64,000 nt of DNA from Bemisia tabaci (GCF_918797505.1 NC_092800.1:19649313-19713312); one strand, 5' to 3'. Positions 1 through 13,399 are shown, numbered from the stretch's first letter. Made by a program: numbers and translations. The notes: a model not told the origin generated them from the letters alone.

Positions 1-650
1 CCACTCTGGTGCAAGTATTTTGCAGCATTGAGGCAAACTTTAATTAATTGATCTCATGTTGTTTGCGTCGCACCCCGAAAAGCATAGGCCTAATTTTTTA
101 CCATTAAAATTAGGTACTTCACTAGTTTTAAGTCAATCACGAATCGCACATCTACGTTTGTGATGTAATTAAAATTAACAAGATGTAGTTGGTGAATGTT
201 TCTTTATAGCTTTACAATTCGATTTTTGAATTTTTCATGGATTATTAAGCTACACATCTTTCTTTAATTATCCATCCGTCTCCTGCAATACTACAAGAAG
301 AGAGAATCTGTACTTCAGGATTTTACAGAACTCACAGCAAAATTCACTTTCGAGTGTAGATTTTGTACTTTCAATCATAGAAATTCTATAAGTTTCTATG
401 GAAATGAGTTGCACACTTGCTGGTCAACATTTGGTAGCAGCAAAAATTTTGATTTCAAGTAATTCGTTTTACTCTCCCATACATTTTACCAAAGAAAATA
501 ACCTTGCCTTTTATTGTAATAGTGTCTGTGACTAAACATTCCGTCCCTTCATTTATAATCCAACAAGATTTTCAATGATATTGTCCAAGATGTTGTGGCA
601 ATATTTTACATCAGACTGAAAAGATCCATCATCCTCTCACCTTTAGTGAC
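1..650. other. Intergenic, no gene seen
   Basis: AT-rich sequence with no open frame of note and no recognisable repeat. The frame of the HTH gene is open upstream to 579 but has no ATG there. A CTTTAG at 641-646 could be a 3' splice site for an upstream 5' exon, but nothing confirms it. Confidence 0.4.
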
Positions 651-668
651 CAGTTGCGTTCTTTGCGG

Positions 669-1946
669 ATGATAATGTCAATGAAGGAAGTCCAAACCTC
701 AAATAAAGATGAGTCCTCAAAGCGAAGGAGGATTGTGATGACTCTTGAGCAGAAACTCGAAATATTGAACAAACTTGAAGCTGGAATGACCTGTAGCCTC
801 ATAGGACGCCTCTACCAAACAAACGAATCAACAATACGGACAATCAAGCAGAATGAGAAAGCAATCAGAGATAGCATCCAAAAAGGGACTCCGTCATCAT
901 CGAAAGTGGTACAGTACCGAAAAAGAGACAAGTCCCGAAAACGAAAAAGGACCGTGTTGAAGCCTGAGGAAAAAATTGAAATTTTCGACACGCTGCAAGC
1001 CGGGATGACGTGCAGCAACATTGGACGTCAGATTCATAGGAATGAATCAAAAATTCGGTCAATCAAACAGAACAAGAAAGCTATCCGAGGTCACATTCAC
1101 AATGAGGCAGCTTCTCAACCTTCACCTAAAGTAGCCCAGGACACAAACAAAATCAAACCACGAAAACGATCAAGGGTCGTCATGACACTCGAGCAAAAAC
1201 TTGAAATCCTGGACAAAATTCAAGGCGGAATGACTTGCAGCGACATCGGACGCTTGTATCACACAAATGAATCGACAATTCGGACCATCAAGCAGAATGA
1301 GAAAGCCATCCGAGAAAGCATTCAAAATGGGACCCCAACATCAGTGAAAGTGACTCGATACCCACGAAACAAAGTTCTCGAGCAGGCCGAACAAATTCTA
1401 AGCGAATGGATCAAAAGTACAGAAGCACAGAATCTTCCAAGTGCTTCTGACATCCGGAACAAAGCAAAAGAGCTGTACGAACAACTGGCTCAAGGCCAGA
1501 AATGTGACAGCTTTTGCGCTAGTAAGGGCTGGTACGATAATTTTAAGAAACGGTTTATTCACCAACATGTACAGTCCCCAACAGATGGACCATTCTCTAT
1601 GTCATACGAATCTGCTCTTTTACCGGAGTGTTCGGTTCAAGAGCCAAAAGATCTTGTGCTTTGCATCGTAAAAGAGGAGAAAGAAGACTTAGCCGAGGAT
1701 CAATATAGTTATGATGGGCCTTCCGAGTACTCGGAAGAAGAGAAAGGGGATTCATTTGATGTTCAGTTTGGTCTAGATGGTCTCACCAAATTCCTGTGGA
1801 AGGCTAAGGAATTGTGCGAATTTGTAGTTGATCTGGACCCTGATCCAGAGCGGAGTATGAAGTTTGCAGAAGCTCTGGAGCAGGCTATTTTACCATATCA
1901 AATGCTTAGAGATAATTTGATGATGGATGTGGATGAACAATCGTAA
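669..1946 (+). CDS. CENP-B/Tigger-like DNA-binding protein with three N-terminal HTH modules, no transposase domain
   Basis: Intronless frame of 425 aa. The first ATG is at 669; five upstream codons (from a TTG at 654) are open but lack an ATG. Three similar helix-turn-helix modules follow one another at about residues 20-72, 92-145 and 165-220. Each has a basic K/R patch, then EQKLEI or EEKIEI, GMTCS-IGR and IKQN-KAIR. A CENP-B-type second HTH follows at about 236-297, with ASDIRNKAKELYEQ and a GWYDNFKKRF ending. The rest is acidic and ends in a helical segment (about 370-425) with DPDPERSMKF, like the C-terminus of Tigger-derived proteins. Family members normally pair one N-terminal HTH with one CENP-B HTH and a DDE nuclease; here the DDE domain is absent and the first HTH is triplicated. 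This is probably a domesticated nuclear DNA-binding protein; an abridged transposon remnant is the alternative. The intact frame argues for function. Confidence 0.8.
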   Translation: MIMSMKEVQTSNKDESSKRRRIVMTLEQKLEILNKLEAGMTCSLIGRLYQTNESTIRTIKQNEKAIRDSIQKGTPSSSKVVQYRKRDKSRKRKRTVLKPEEKIEIFDTLQAGMTCSNIGRQIHRNESKIRSIKQNKKAIRGHIHNEAASQPSPKVAQDTNKIKPRKRSRVVMTLEQKLEILDKIQGGMTCSDIGRLYHTNESTIRTIKQNEKAIRESIQNGTPTSVKVTRYPRNKVLEQAEQILSEWIKSTEAQNLPSASDIRNKAKELYEQLAQGQKCDSFCASKGWYDNFKKRFIHQHVQSPTDGPFSMSYESALLPECSVQEPKDLVLCIVKEEKEDLAEDQYSYDGPSEYSEEEKGDSFDVQFGLDGLTKFLWKAKELCEFVVDLDPDPERSMKFAEALEQAILPYQMLRDNLMMDVDEQS

Positions 1947-2682
1947 CAGACTAATTTTTAGCAAAGGTGATTTTCTGCTGCCGGGATCAAACATGTGTCT
2001 GTGCAAGCTTCTGATGCTTGCAGATGGACTGAGAAACTTTCAGTTTGGATGGATCATATTTAAATTTTTTTCGGTTTTATAATCAGTTATCATCTGAAGC
2101 TGATTTTGTGCATTATGCAGTAAAGGCTATTTATTATTCCAATATTAACGAAGATACAGCTCTAGAAGGAAAAAAAATGAGTGTACGTTATTCACAGGTG
2201 CACTGCATACCATGGTCCGTGGTTTTTTCTTACTGGTTTGATCAGCGGAACTTGTGCATATGTAAGCATGATATTGTATGTAAGCATATTTAAGCATGAA
2301 ACCATGTTATGCGTTACTTTGGCGAATGACATGGTATACCATTTTTTTCCAGGGCAATATCTTGATTAATATCAGAAATTTGAGACTGACATATAGTTGA
2401 ACCTCATTTTTCGTGTCTAATCTGCGAGCCTCTCACACCAAAAATGATTCTGTAAACTGCCTGACTGGTACGCAGCCCACACAAATTGTTTTAGAGTAAT
2501 TTAAATGGCCAGACAATTGTTCCCTCCAATATATCAAAAGTGAAACTACCAAACCGTGTCTCGTTTGCAGTGTTTGAAATCTCTGCTCTTAGGTTCTTTA
2601 GAAGAACAAATCGACATCACGCCTTGAAGATTTCAGAAATTTCCGTGCATGGAGAAGAAAAATCACGGAAGTTTTGAAGAAT

Positions 2683-2942
2683 TGAGGCACTAGATGCGAA
2701 AAGGGCACTTCTCGGTTGCAGTGTTTTCAGAGTTTCCTCTATTATTTCATTCATTATAAGGAAAGTGAATGCATCCATTTCACTTAAAAATTTTACTGAA
2801 TATTCCTTATAATTCTACAATTATCTGTATCGGAATTCTGGAAAAATCGTCCGTTAAGTTCTTCTCTATGGTATTAATTAGCAACAGAGACTCTGAGACA
2901 CCGCAATCAAGAAGTGCCCTTTTCGCATTCAGTGCCTCAATT
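2683..2942. mobile_element. MITE-like element, about 260 bp
   Basis: Left and right ends are inverted copies of about 40 bp, with the ends TTGAGGCACT and AGTGCCTCAA and an inner match around AAAAGGGCACTTCT. The interior is AT-rich and non-coding. It is a non-autonomous terminal-inverted-repeat element of unknown superfamily. Confidence 0.6.
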
Positions 2943-3502
2943 GACGTAGAGTATTTTTACATTTAAAGCTAAAGTATGAAAGAAAGTCCGCAACGTTACA
3001 AACAGAGATACATGGTTTCGGAGTTTCACCGTCGATATGCACCATGTAAAACAAGGTCGTTTCACCCTGGCAGTCCATTTAGAGATTGTAAAATACGCAA
3101 CTGAACGGGCAAAGTGCATTTCTCCTCCCAATTAAGATCAGACTGTGGATATATTTTCTCACAGCAATCATGTCATAATTGTTTTTTCTATCAATTAAAT
3201 CTCAGGTCCTTTTTTAGGTGCCCCTTTCAATATATAGTGACTGTTCTTTTAGTTTTTAAGCTGTATATACTTGAACTTTCCAATTGTTGATCCAGGGCTG
3301 ATCGGGCTTATTTTGAATTCAGCCCTTCCTAATGCTTCCTGTTTCTATTACCCTTTTATGTGAGTAATCCGTGATTTCTACCAAAATATTTTTGTTATTT
3401 AAAAATTAAAATTATTTTTTGATAAAGAACGTTTCACTCTTGTCTTTTCAGTAAATTCACCGAGATTTCTTCCCATATAAAGAGATTGGTCCGAGTTGAT
3501 TT

Positions 3503-3735
3503 GCTAGAACTCGCATCAGATAAGTTGGCAGTTGTTTACTCTCAGTTTGCAAGCAACTGCGCTGCTGCTGTCCAATAGGAACCGAGGATTGACCAAGCGC
3601 AATGACAATGCCAAGTTGCTGTTGTGCTCAGATACCAAAAGCCAACACCTTCCTCAGAGGACTTGTCGTTAAATTTATCCACTACGTTTGACAATCAGAG
3701 GTAAACGACTGTCAACTTATTGGCGTGAGCTCTAG
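3503..3735. mobile_element. MITE-like element, family with ATAAGTTGGCAG ends
   Basis: Inverted ends carry CGCATCAGATAAGTTGGCAG then TTGTTTAC on the left, and the complement on the right with a few mismatches. A second copy lies at about 7840-8017. Confidence 0.5.
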
Positions 3736-4934
3736 TGAAAATTAACCTCTTAGACACAGTGGTTCAGTGCTAGCTGGTCAGTATTTTATCCTTATAACTA
3801 ATTTCAAATATCAACCGAAGATTCCTGGCCATCAATGAAAAATTTGCTAGTTTGTCATCAGCACGGAAACACTAATCTTTGAAATCTAAAAATGTAGGTT
3901 TCAAAATCTACGAAGTCTTCTGACCCTTTTTTTCATCCCTTCGAGTTCAATTTACATGCAAAGACTTTCTGAAGTGATAAAGGCCCAATTTTTTGGTACA
4001 AGCGACAAATAGTCATTTTGCAAGAGCATTGAATTTAAGACTGTCAACTCGGTAGAACTAAAGTCTTGTAACTCTCTTGTGCAAGGGATATTTGGTTTTT
4101 GCAATGTGATCGGTATCATATCTGAACGCTTCCCAAGGGTCAGAAGTTTCGGTGTGCTATTTTTAATCACCTTAGAATGATAAAAATTTAAAAAAAAACT
4201 AGTTTAAGAGATAAGTCATTTTACCTTTTGGCTCTCTGCAGTGTTATTGTGAAAAAAAGTAAATTAAATTTAACATTTTGGTATTAACACTTAGGTACTT
4301 AATTTGTTATGTGAGGAGGTAGCCAAAATAAACCTGTTTTTTTCATGTCAGCCAATCGTACACACTTTTATTTAGCACTTCAGCTACCTCTTCAAATAAC
4401 AAAAAAAATGAAGAAAAGGAGGTTTTCATGACAAGAAGTTGGACAAGAAAGAGAATTAAATACAGAAGTATATTTTTTTAAAATAATTTTAATAGGAATC
4501 TAACAGTATAACGATAAGAAATTTACAAAAGAGATGAGTGTTTCGGAGTTGACAAAAACGAGGATCACTGCTTTCACAAGTTTTTCTTGAATGAGACGGA
4601 AGTCCGTCAATAGCAAGAGCCATTGAACTTGAATTTCATTTGAGATTCATCGACATTCAGGACTGGGGCTCGGCAGAGATAAATGAAGCAACTCAAAAAA
4701 TTTACTATGTGAAAAATACCCACAAAGGTACTTCATGGTAATATCCTCAGAATTAAGGCCCCTTTCAAGAAAGAGTCTTAGACAAAACCACTCTCAATAC
4801 ATACAACAAAGTAGTAACTCTAGGAGGGATTATAACCTGATAATTTCCTACACTAAGTTTTTAAATGTGTATTTATTCAGCTCGGGTTGCATATTTGAAC
4901 GATGAAATGAAGGCACTTGTTAAGTGGATCTCAT

Positions 4935-5202
4935 AGACAAAGAAATGACCCATTATGATGAAACAGTGCTGATAGCACCTCAAAGTATTCAAGTAAAAAC
5001 ACTTTGAGAAAAAGATCATAAAAAATAGTGCATTTTCTTCGGAAAACGCACTAAAAAATATACAAAGACAAAGAAATGACCCATTGTAATGAATCAGTGC
5101 TGATAGCACCTCACAGTATTTAAGTAAAAACACTTTGAAAAAATAAAAATCATAAAAAATAGTGCATTTTCTTCAGAAAACACACTAGAAAATATAAGTT
5201 GC
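4935..5202. repeat. Tandem duplication of a 131-bp unit
   Basis: Unit 1 (4935-5065) and unit 2 (5066-5202) both start AGACAAAGAAATGACCCATT and run through GTGCTGATAGCACCTCA and ATAGTGCATTTTCTTC with few differences. It is a simple direct duplication with no coding sense. Confidence 0.85.
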
Positions 5203-7839
5203 GGAAAAAAATCTCCCGGAGCCTCAGGGAACTGAGCTGAGTGAAAAAAAAACTCAGTGACGAAAATTTAATTACGAGTATTTGCCTATATGAAAGGTCA
5301 ACGTTGGCAATTGAAAGTGTCTCAACTTCGCTCAATGCTGTCTGCTTTCTTTTCATAAAATGTAAATGAACAAAAGATTTTGATAGTTATTTGGACCAGC
5401 ATGGAGAGCATGCTCAAAGAGGTACATAAAACTCCAGTTTTCCTGGACAGAGGGTACCTATTGAGACAGCACTTAATAGCTAGCTTCAGACGCAATAAAA
5501 GTTTAAACAAGTTATGAAAGCTCAATGATCCCTGATGAAAATATGGGGGTAAGGAGATGCAAAAATCTTAAGTCTTATTATGATGGCTGAAGTAAAAAAA
5601 TGCGCAACTCAGATTGCAACCTTGTAAATCTCCACTCATGTTCAACTTTTTTAAGATGGAAAAGTAACCAATAGTTCTTTATTCACTCTGAGAAAATTTC
5701 ACAATATTCCATAGAGACAATTTGATTATTTTTCCTCCGAGAGAAGAAACATAATCATAACGCGAGGATCGTACTTTTTGCATTTAACTATTGAGAACGG
5801 AGAGTAAAACTATCTCACGATAGACATGGTGTATATTGATGGCAAAATGCTATTTGATTAATTAAAAAGCTCAAGCTTTCTTGAATTGGCTTGAAGGTGG
5901 TCTAGGGGCGCCATCCCCCTGAGCTTCCTCTCATTTCTGGAGATAAATGAATGGAAAATAGGAAAAAAGACATTCATTTAGAAAGAGAGGAGGAAGAGAT
6001 TAGAAGTTGATCTGTTCATCTACGACCCCTCCCCCTCCTTCCCCAAAAAAATTCTAGAATTCACAGATAATCTGAGTTCCAATGTTGTGATTTTACAGAG
6101 AAATCTGCACGCACTTTTGACGAAGAAGGGTGTGCAAGTCAATAAATGAATGATTTAATGTCTCACAGACTAGATCAACCGTTATAAATATTGTAAAATT
6201 CCTCAATTTTTATAAAAAGTTCAAAGTTAAATAGTAAAGCTCAGTTTCGAGGAATGAATTGGTAGGTCATTAACATTTGGTTAAAGCTACAGAAAAGATA
6301 CAATCCACAATAATTATACGTTCTGACGTCTTCCCCTAAAGAATAATTCTTAGAGAAAGTAGACGCACTAAAATGCTTATGCTCCAGCTATGAATTCTAC
6401 AGTTTTGGTATAAGAGATAAACCAAAATATGAATTTTGTGGGGCAGTGAGGTGCACTTTCAGTCCAAGACAATAAATTAAATGACGATAATATTTGAGTA
6501 AAATATTACTCTGTAAAAATGCTTCTATATTGAGTGACTTTTGACTTAATGCTTCGGACAGGTATCAAAACACTGTGAAACAGAAACTCGTCTGAGCTTA
6601 AAAAAATTGGTGGACGGAGACAAAAGGAGTAAACCATTCTCATTACTTTTTTTGCTAGAAAAATATTCTCATCATTCCCTTCAGTTAAGGATTTGCATTC
6701 AGTTTGAGTGAACATTTTTTTTAGTTTTCTAGAAGTTAAAGCTTGGCTTTACTGACAATTGAACCTATATTTTTCTGGAGGACCCGAGCACCAAAATCCA
6801 AGTCGGAGATACTTAAACGGAAAAAATTATGAAATTCAGCGTGCATTCAACCTTTTAAGTCCAATTTCAATATGTGTTCTCACAAGAGATTGAAAGCACG
6901 GAAAATTGCAAAATTTTCCCCATTATTCTCGAAAACTGGATTTCGCCGCTTTAGCCCTCAAGAAAAATATCAGTTCAATTATTAAAATAAGTTTTCTCTC
7001 AAATCTTTGATGCAAATCTTAAAGATAAAGTTTTTAATGGGTAACATCTTTTCATTTTTGATATATGAACTTAATTGTGTTCTCTTCCCTTACTTACTAA
7101 TTCAATTGGAGACCATTTAAAATAAGGTATAAAACATAAACTAAAAAAGTATCTGCTAGACAGGTTGAATGCTAACTATTTTGACCATTGCCTACAAGAT
7201 GAAAGAGACCACGATCAATCTAATCTATTTAATCTAACATCATACATCTGTCAAGGCTCTTTCATCTCAAAGGCCACAAATCTGAACTTTGATAGCCTCA
7301 AGATCCATCTTCTTTTTAACAATAAATAACTCCAGTAGTATTACACTTGTACAGAGTTTGAAATGGAAAAAAATGCATCATTTAAAAAAAAAAAAATTAC
7401 ACCACTAAGCGGACCTTCAAAATTCTGAGCTTCAACCCTGAAACCTATGACTGACCATTCTAGGCAATGCTCTAGATTATCTCTTCTGATATAGAGGCAA
7501 CCAGTACGCCTTCACATTATCCCACTCATTTTAACTAAAAATTACATTGATTAAATAGTCAATGATCCAATTCTGAGACTATAAACACTAGTCCAGATTA
7601 CACTATCTATCTATGTACATTTAAAACTTAACTGAAAGAAATAAAAGGAGGAAAAAATAAATAATGGCTTAAGTTCAAAAACCAGTAGATAAAAACTGCT
7701 TTGCCCACCATTAACTAAGAACATCTCAATATTAACAACTGAATTACGGTTTTTAGTCATAGGAAAACAAAAGTGGTGAAACCCCCTTTTCCTGTTTGCT
7801 TATAAGAGAAAAATATGTTTTCTTCTCTTGTTCATGTCC

Positions 7840-8017
7840 TTAGAATTTGCATCAGATAAGTTGGCAGCTGTTTACTTTTGACTGTTGGATGCAATGGACT
7901 GGTTTACATTTCTGTGCAAGGCTTTGCCCACAGTTAATCCTTGATGGTTATTGGAGAACAGAAACGGAAAGTAAACAACTGCTAACTTATCCAACGCAAA
8001 TTTTACTAAATTCTAAA
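7840..8017. mobile_element. MITE-like element, second copy of the ATAAGTTGGCAG family
   Basis: Ends are inverted: TTAGAATTTGCATCAGATAA with GTTGGCAG and TGTTTAC on the left, and the complement on the right ending TTCTAAAC. It shares its ends with 3503-3735 but is shorter, so the interior has been lost or replaced. The open frame inside (7847-8149) is an artefact of the repeat. Confidence 0.5.
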
Positions 8018-9228
8018 CTTATTTCAGATATTTCCAACCAAGAGAGAAGTTTGATTAAAACCATAAAAAGTATATTCCAAAGATCAAAGTGGCTGGTAAC
8101 GGTTTGCCACAGTTGCAGTTTCATGCGGCAAAACAGATTAGATTATTAAAACTGTGGAAAGCTCTAGTGTAAATATTTTTGTACTTAAGTCATCAAAATG
8201 CTTTACAATATTTAAGAGAATCAACAAAATCCTAAATAATTTTGATTAAAAGAAACATACGTAGTCTGGACTGATAGGGACCTGAAGTCCAGTTTTTTTT
8301 TTATCTCAACAAAAGACTGAGGAACTAAAAACGTTTTACCACCTCCAAATAGAAACATTGATTGTATAGACACTAAGGTCACTCACCTTCAAACTGCTAC
8401 AAAAAAATAATGTTACCTATGTATTTGGCAACTGGTAATGATTTTTTCAATTTTTTTTTTTTTTTTATTTATTTTAATACTTCTAGATTTTTGGCGGAGC
8501 ATATATACGATCACATTTCCCTGTTGACTATACACTTGCATAACTTCTTCCCTGGACTGTTAGTATACCAAAATATTTTTTGCTTTTGATCGTTCATTTA
8601 TTTTTTCAAACATTACCCTTGTTGCCCATTATTCATTGTTTTGACATTGTGTCACTTTTAGAATTGGTACTCTCCTTTCAATGAATGATTAAAAACACAA
8701 GTACACAAATAATGAAAAATTACCTAGAATATTATTACAAGGAGTTGAAATGCTTGTACAGCCAATCCTTGTCTTTTCAAATCAAAATCGACTTAGGAAA
8801 CTTTTGATACATTCAGAAATTTTCTAAGGGAAAGCACATTGTCATTTTAAGCTTTTGAAAACATAAGATGTAACTTGAGCATGAAGAATCTGCAAAGAAG
8901 AGGATTACAGATAGGACGCGACTGAGTCTGTAGAGACAAAAATTTTCGAGCATTTTGACAAACTTCGCACTTCTTTGAACCAATCACCAAGACACAAGAT
9001 GTGTAGGAAATTTTCCAACATCTAGATTGACCCAACGCATGAATTCCAGTTAGCAGAGACATCAAATAAACAAGAACTAATCACTCTCAGAACCATACAC
9101 AAAATAATTCATGCTTGTTAACTTTAGAAAACAAAAAAATCCAGTCTTTTCAAATAGATCTCCTTACTATCCTGCTTTCTGGTTATTTCATGCTGACAAC
9201 TTGGACCCAAGAAATAACAGACTCCGGG

Positions 9229-12200
9229 TCACGATGAAGTAAACTTGGCATGAAGTTCCTCCGTTTCAGTTTTCAATGCATAGAGCTCTTTTTGAATTAG
9301 ATCAGTGATTTTCTTACGTGCTTCTTTCGGTTTGACATTGGCTTCACGCAATTTGGCCACAGCCTGGCGCAAGTCAATCGGATTTCCGAAGTTGAACGTT
9401 ACCCTCTTGTTGGTGCGCAGATAATATGGTGGTTCATTGTGAAGAATCTGGTCCATGCCGATATGCCACATCGGGACGATGATAGGGATAACAGGGGATT
9501 CATATATTATTCGACCGATTCCCCACTTGAAACGGAGTTCTTCTTTTGTCATGTTGACTTTCCCTTCTGGGAATATGTGCAGCCACTCTCCTTGGGGCAT
9601 GATGTCTTGGATCACAAAATTGACGGCTTCCTGTGTAAGTAAAAAATGATTAGATAGTGAGCAAAATGCTACCAGGTCAGAATGTTTACAGACTTGGAGG
9701 AAAAGAGTTCCCTAACTTTTCCAGGTTTTCCCTCATCAAAATTTTCTGATTTTTACAAGACAATTCCCATTCATAGAACCAGAAATACAATAGACAACCA
9801 GACAAGGTACGAATTTAAGCACTCTGATACATGTTTTTTAACCAGAATTTCATGTAGAACACGATTCTTGCATCAACAATTACTGAAATTAACTCCTAAG
9901 ATATTAACGTCTTAATTTTATAGTGTTTACAGGAAATTTGAATTGCCCGGTCACAAGAGACTCAATACTCTACGTGAGTCAAATTGCGCCTTACAACGGT
10001 TACAGCAGGCTTCTCAATCGAGCACTGTTCCTTTCCCAACCTTTATCGTTCAAAGTGTAAACAATTAGCTATATCTGAGCCAAAGCATCATGATTGAGGC
10101 TACTATATTTTCGTATTGCAGAAACTACCACGTCAAAGCTTAGTGTGCGATTTGACTCTTGCAGACCATTGAGTTTCCATAAGCGGGAGGTTTGAATTCA
10201 CACGTCAAGAAACATTAAATATCTTTGTTGGGAATTAATTTCAGTAATTTTCATTGCGAGAACTGTATTCTACGTGAAATTTTGGTTGGGATACATCTAT
10301 CAGAATGGTTGATTTTAAACCTCGTCTAATGGTCCATTCTGTGCAGTGATTTTGTTGCATGTGACTTTTTGCCAACTTTTGAAAATGGCAATTGCTTTCT
10401 GGAGCTTATGTGTATGGCTGCAACTTAGACTCACTCATTCACTCCAATGAACTACTCATGCTCAATACTTTTTGCATCAGTCCCACAGCTACACTGTCTA
10501 CGATAAGCCAAAGTTATACTCCTGAATTTTAGTCGAAGTTCGAGATAATTGTCCTTTTTATGGTGCTATTTTGATGGCTTTCTTAGGCCTCTCAATCACA
10601 GTTTGAACCGAATGTAGCTCTCTATGGAAAGAGCTGTTTAAGGAATGAGGAAGAATGTACCCACAATGTCAAAAATCAATGGAACTACAGGAAAAAAAAA
10701 AGGTTATCAAATCTAAAACTGGTAGGAAATTTTGTGGAAAGTCAGAAGGCCGGTGCCTGAAACTGCTGGAGTCTAAAGGATTCTGCACACTTGCAATTTG
10801 ACTCCAAATTATATTTCTTTGGGCAAATAAGACTTCTCTAAATTATTTCCAAGGCAAGTAATGTCTTCAAAAACAAAAACTGAAAATAGACTTACTTGAT
10901 AAACTCCTCGACCTCTTATGATAGGAATACATTTGCCGAGCATAAAAAAGTAGGAGTGAAAAGTTTTGGTGAAGCAAATATCATGAGCAGCCAAGGTCCA
11001 CCTCATTTTCCTTCTGGAGCAGAATGTTGACCAATCTAGACTTGCTGGAAAAATTAAAAAAAAGACTTTAAGAAACGTGAACTTACTAGTAGACAAAATA
11101 CTTTTTTAGCAGCTACATACAATGGCACAGTGAAAGTAGAGGCGATTGGCTTGAAAGCAGTCATCAAAATTTACACAATTCGATATTTACATTGAACCTT
11201 TTTCCATTCAGAACAAAAATAACCGACCATGGAAAGGACCGCGCACATAATATCAAGATGAGCTGTCAAAGTCAAATGTTTTATATGCCAATTTCGAAAG
11301 AAACCGGGCTGAAAAGTGAATTCTTCGGCCCTCTTGCAAGCATTTTCTGATGGAGATGTAGGGTTGTTGCTATAAGTGTATGGATACAGCGCATTCCTTC
11401 ATTTCGTATTTGAAAAATTACAAATTCTGGACATTAGTGCCATTGCTCATTCAAAAAAAAAAAAAAATGTTACAACAAAAAACATGTTACAGAGTGTGAT
11501 CAGTGGACTTCTTTTATGGATAAGTGCTTTGGAAAAAAAACTAATAACTGTTGAGTGTTGATGAAGGACAAATAATAGAAACATTCATGGCAAATACTCA
11601 TACTTTTTTTTCTTGGATAAATTTTCTTCCTGTCTACTATGTATTTAAAAGATCTGTTGAATTTGTTTGATTCCTTTTTCAAGTTTTTTGGTGCACCGGC
11701 ACAAGTTTTTACTTTTGGGTGCATTTCAACTCTGTATTTGTTCTGAGCCTTTGTTTTTCTATTCAATAAAATACTTGATGTAGAAAAAAATTTGAAAGAC
11801 GGGAGTTCCTACCCCACAGACCAGGATCATCAAAACAGGAATGATGGTTCGAAACTGTCAGAAGAGGAATGTGTGATGGCCTCTGCAAAGCCCTATGAAG
11901 GTAGTGCACATTGTGAATCTTGGGTTTATTGAACCATCCTGCAACAGTTACAGAGAATGATATCAGCTTGAAAAAACAAGTAAAAACTCGGAGAATGCGT
12001 AGAATAACAAAAAAGAAGGTTGTTGCAATTTTTGATTTTTTAAATCTGTGATTGTGAATGAATTCGATATGACATCAGCACTTTTGCAAAATCCAAAATT
12101 CAAAGAAAGGAAAACCAGCTGATTGTCATTTGAATATAATTTAACACTAATTATAATTGTTAACACTTCTAAGGGCACTTATCCCCAAAACAAGTCAAGT

Positions 12201-13165
12201 TCCTGAAACCTAGATATATTATTGCCCATTTATACTTTCTTACATCATTGACCTACCCTAAAATACCAACAATGCCACCACAGCAAAACTGACCCTAAAC
12301 ATGTTGCTTTCGAGACAACTTACAGAGTCTACACTTTTCACCATTCCCAAATCAAAGGAACGTAACTCCATTACAAAGTTGCAAAATTGACTGAACAATA
12401 ATTTTTTTACAAGGACATGACTATGTTACAGTACAAAATTTTCCTGATTTTCGCATGCTATCAGAGGAAAATTCAAAGAAACTTCCAGTTAGAAATGCCA
12501 ACAGTCTCTTGGTAGAAATATAATTTGCGAGAGAAAATTTCACAACATTTAGTTGTCCTTGCGCTCCTTTGCCTCAAATGCGCTGATTTATTCCAAAGGT
12601 ACTTGATAAGACTGGCTTAAAACATGCATGTTTGGAGACAACTTTAAAGTGAATGGGCGCCTCTAGTTCAGAGGCTAATAAAGTTTACGATCATCCTTTC
12701 GAAAGAAAATCCCTTACTAACAGCTTATGAGGGTGCAGCTGCATACTTTTTCGGTGAATTTACAGAGGTCAACTGCAGTAAGGTGACAATCAATCGTAAA
12801 GCCTCTCAAGGAGTCATCAGGATTATAGGCCTTAATATATGCTAATGAAAGTCAGGCTAGTTCTTTCAGGAAACATATTTTACGGCCAGCTTGCCCAGAG
12901 TCAGTAACATCAACAGTGATTCATCATCGTTGATTCAGGTGCGAGTTATCAGTGTTGTTCGATAGGGTGGAAAATACTCCGGCATGAAGAATAAGAAAAA
13001 CTTTCAGAACTGAGGTTCTAAAGAATATCACTTACGGATGAATATTTTGGCAAAGATGCCCACTGCTGCAACTGTGATTGAGCTGGCGATATTCCAAAAG
13101 AACACTGGTCTCCTCAAAGTAGGAAATACCCAGTCTATTGAGGAACCAATCTCTGATTTCCTCAT
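9229..13165 (-). CDS. Taz: Tafazzin, cardiolipin transacylase, complete in four coding exons
   Basis: Coding exons on the minus strand are 13165-13036, 11938-11813, 11044-10896 and 9630-9229 (TGA at 9231-9229). All have GT/AG borders and phases 1, 1 and 0 that join into 268 aa, close to the usual 260-290. Residues 11-43 hold the N-terminal DWVFPTL segment and a hydrophobic membrane-associating stretch. The acyltransferase HX4D site is NHHSCFDD (His75, Asp80). [14 protein letters not shown] and [14 protein letters not shown] follow, then FPEGKVNM (155-162) and RFKWGIGR, all hallmarks of the family. The enzyme moves acyl chains between phospholipids and cardiolipin on mitochondrial membranes. 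The start is the ATG just before the conserved N-terminus; a 5' UTR exon may exist further right. Residues 86-97, after the second junction, are more diverged than the rest ([12 protein letters not shown]), but their spacing to KMRW is as expected. Confidence 0.95.
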
Positions 13166-13399
13166 TATGTACTTGGTAAAGCGAAGACTGGAGGAGTTAT
13201 ACGGACACTTCCATGGCAGCAATAGTAGGAGAGGAGAAGAGCGAAATTCAAATTTTACATACTGCAAAATTACAATGTTAATTAAAACAGAACCAAGAGA
13301 AAATTAAGTTCTGACAGCCTCCGTAATAAGAAAACGACCGAGGAAAAATAAGTAAGGTTAACAACAAATACAATGTTGTCAAATCAAGTCAATACAAAC

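Larger units (their letters stand above)
1947..9228. other. Intergenic region with scattered small repeats
   Basis: AT-rich DNA between the HTH gene and the 3' end of tafazzin. I see three small inverted-repeat elements and one tandem duplication (listed separately), homopolymer runs (T-tract near 8450-8466) and no convincing coding exon. The tafazzin 3' UTR probably occupies the right end: on the minus strand an AATAAA lies at 8602-8597 and an A-rich AATAAATAAA run near 8474-8463. Confidence 0.5.
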
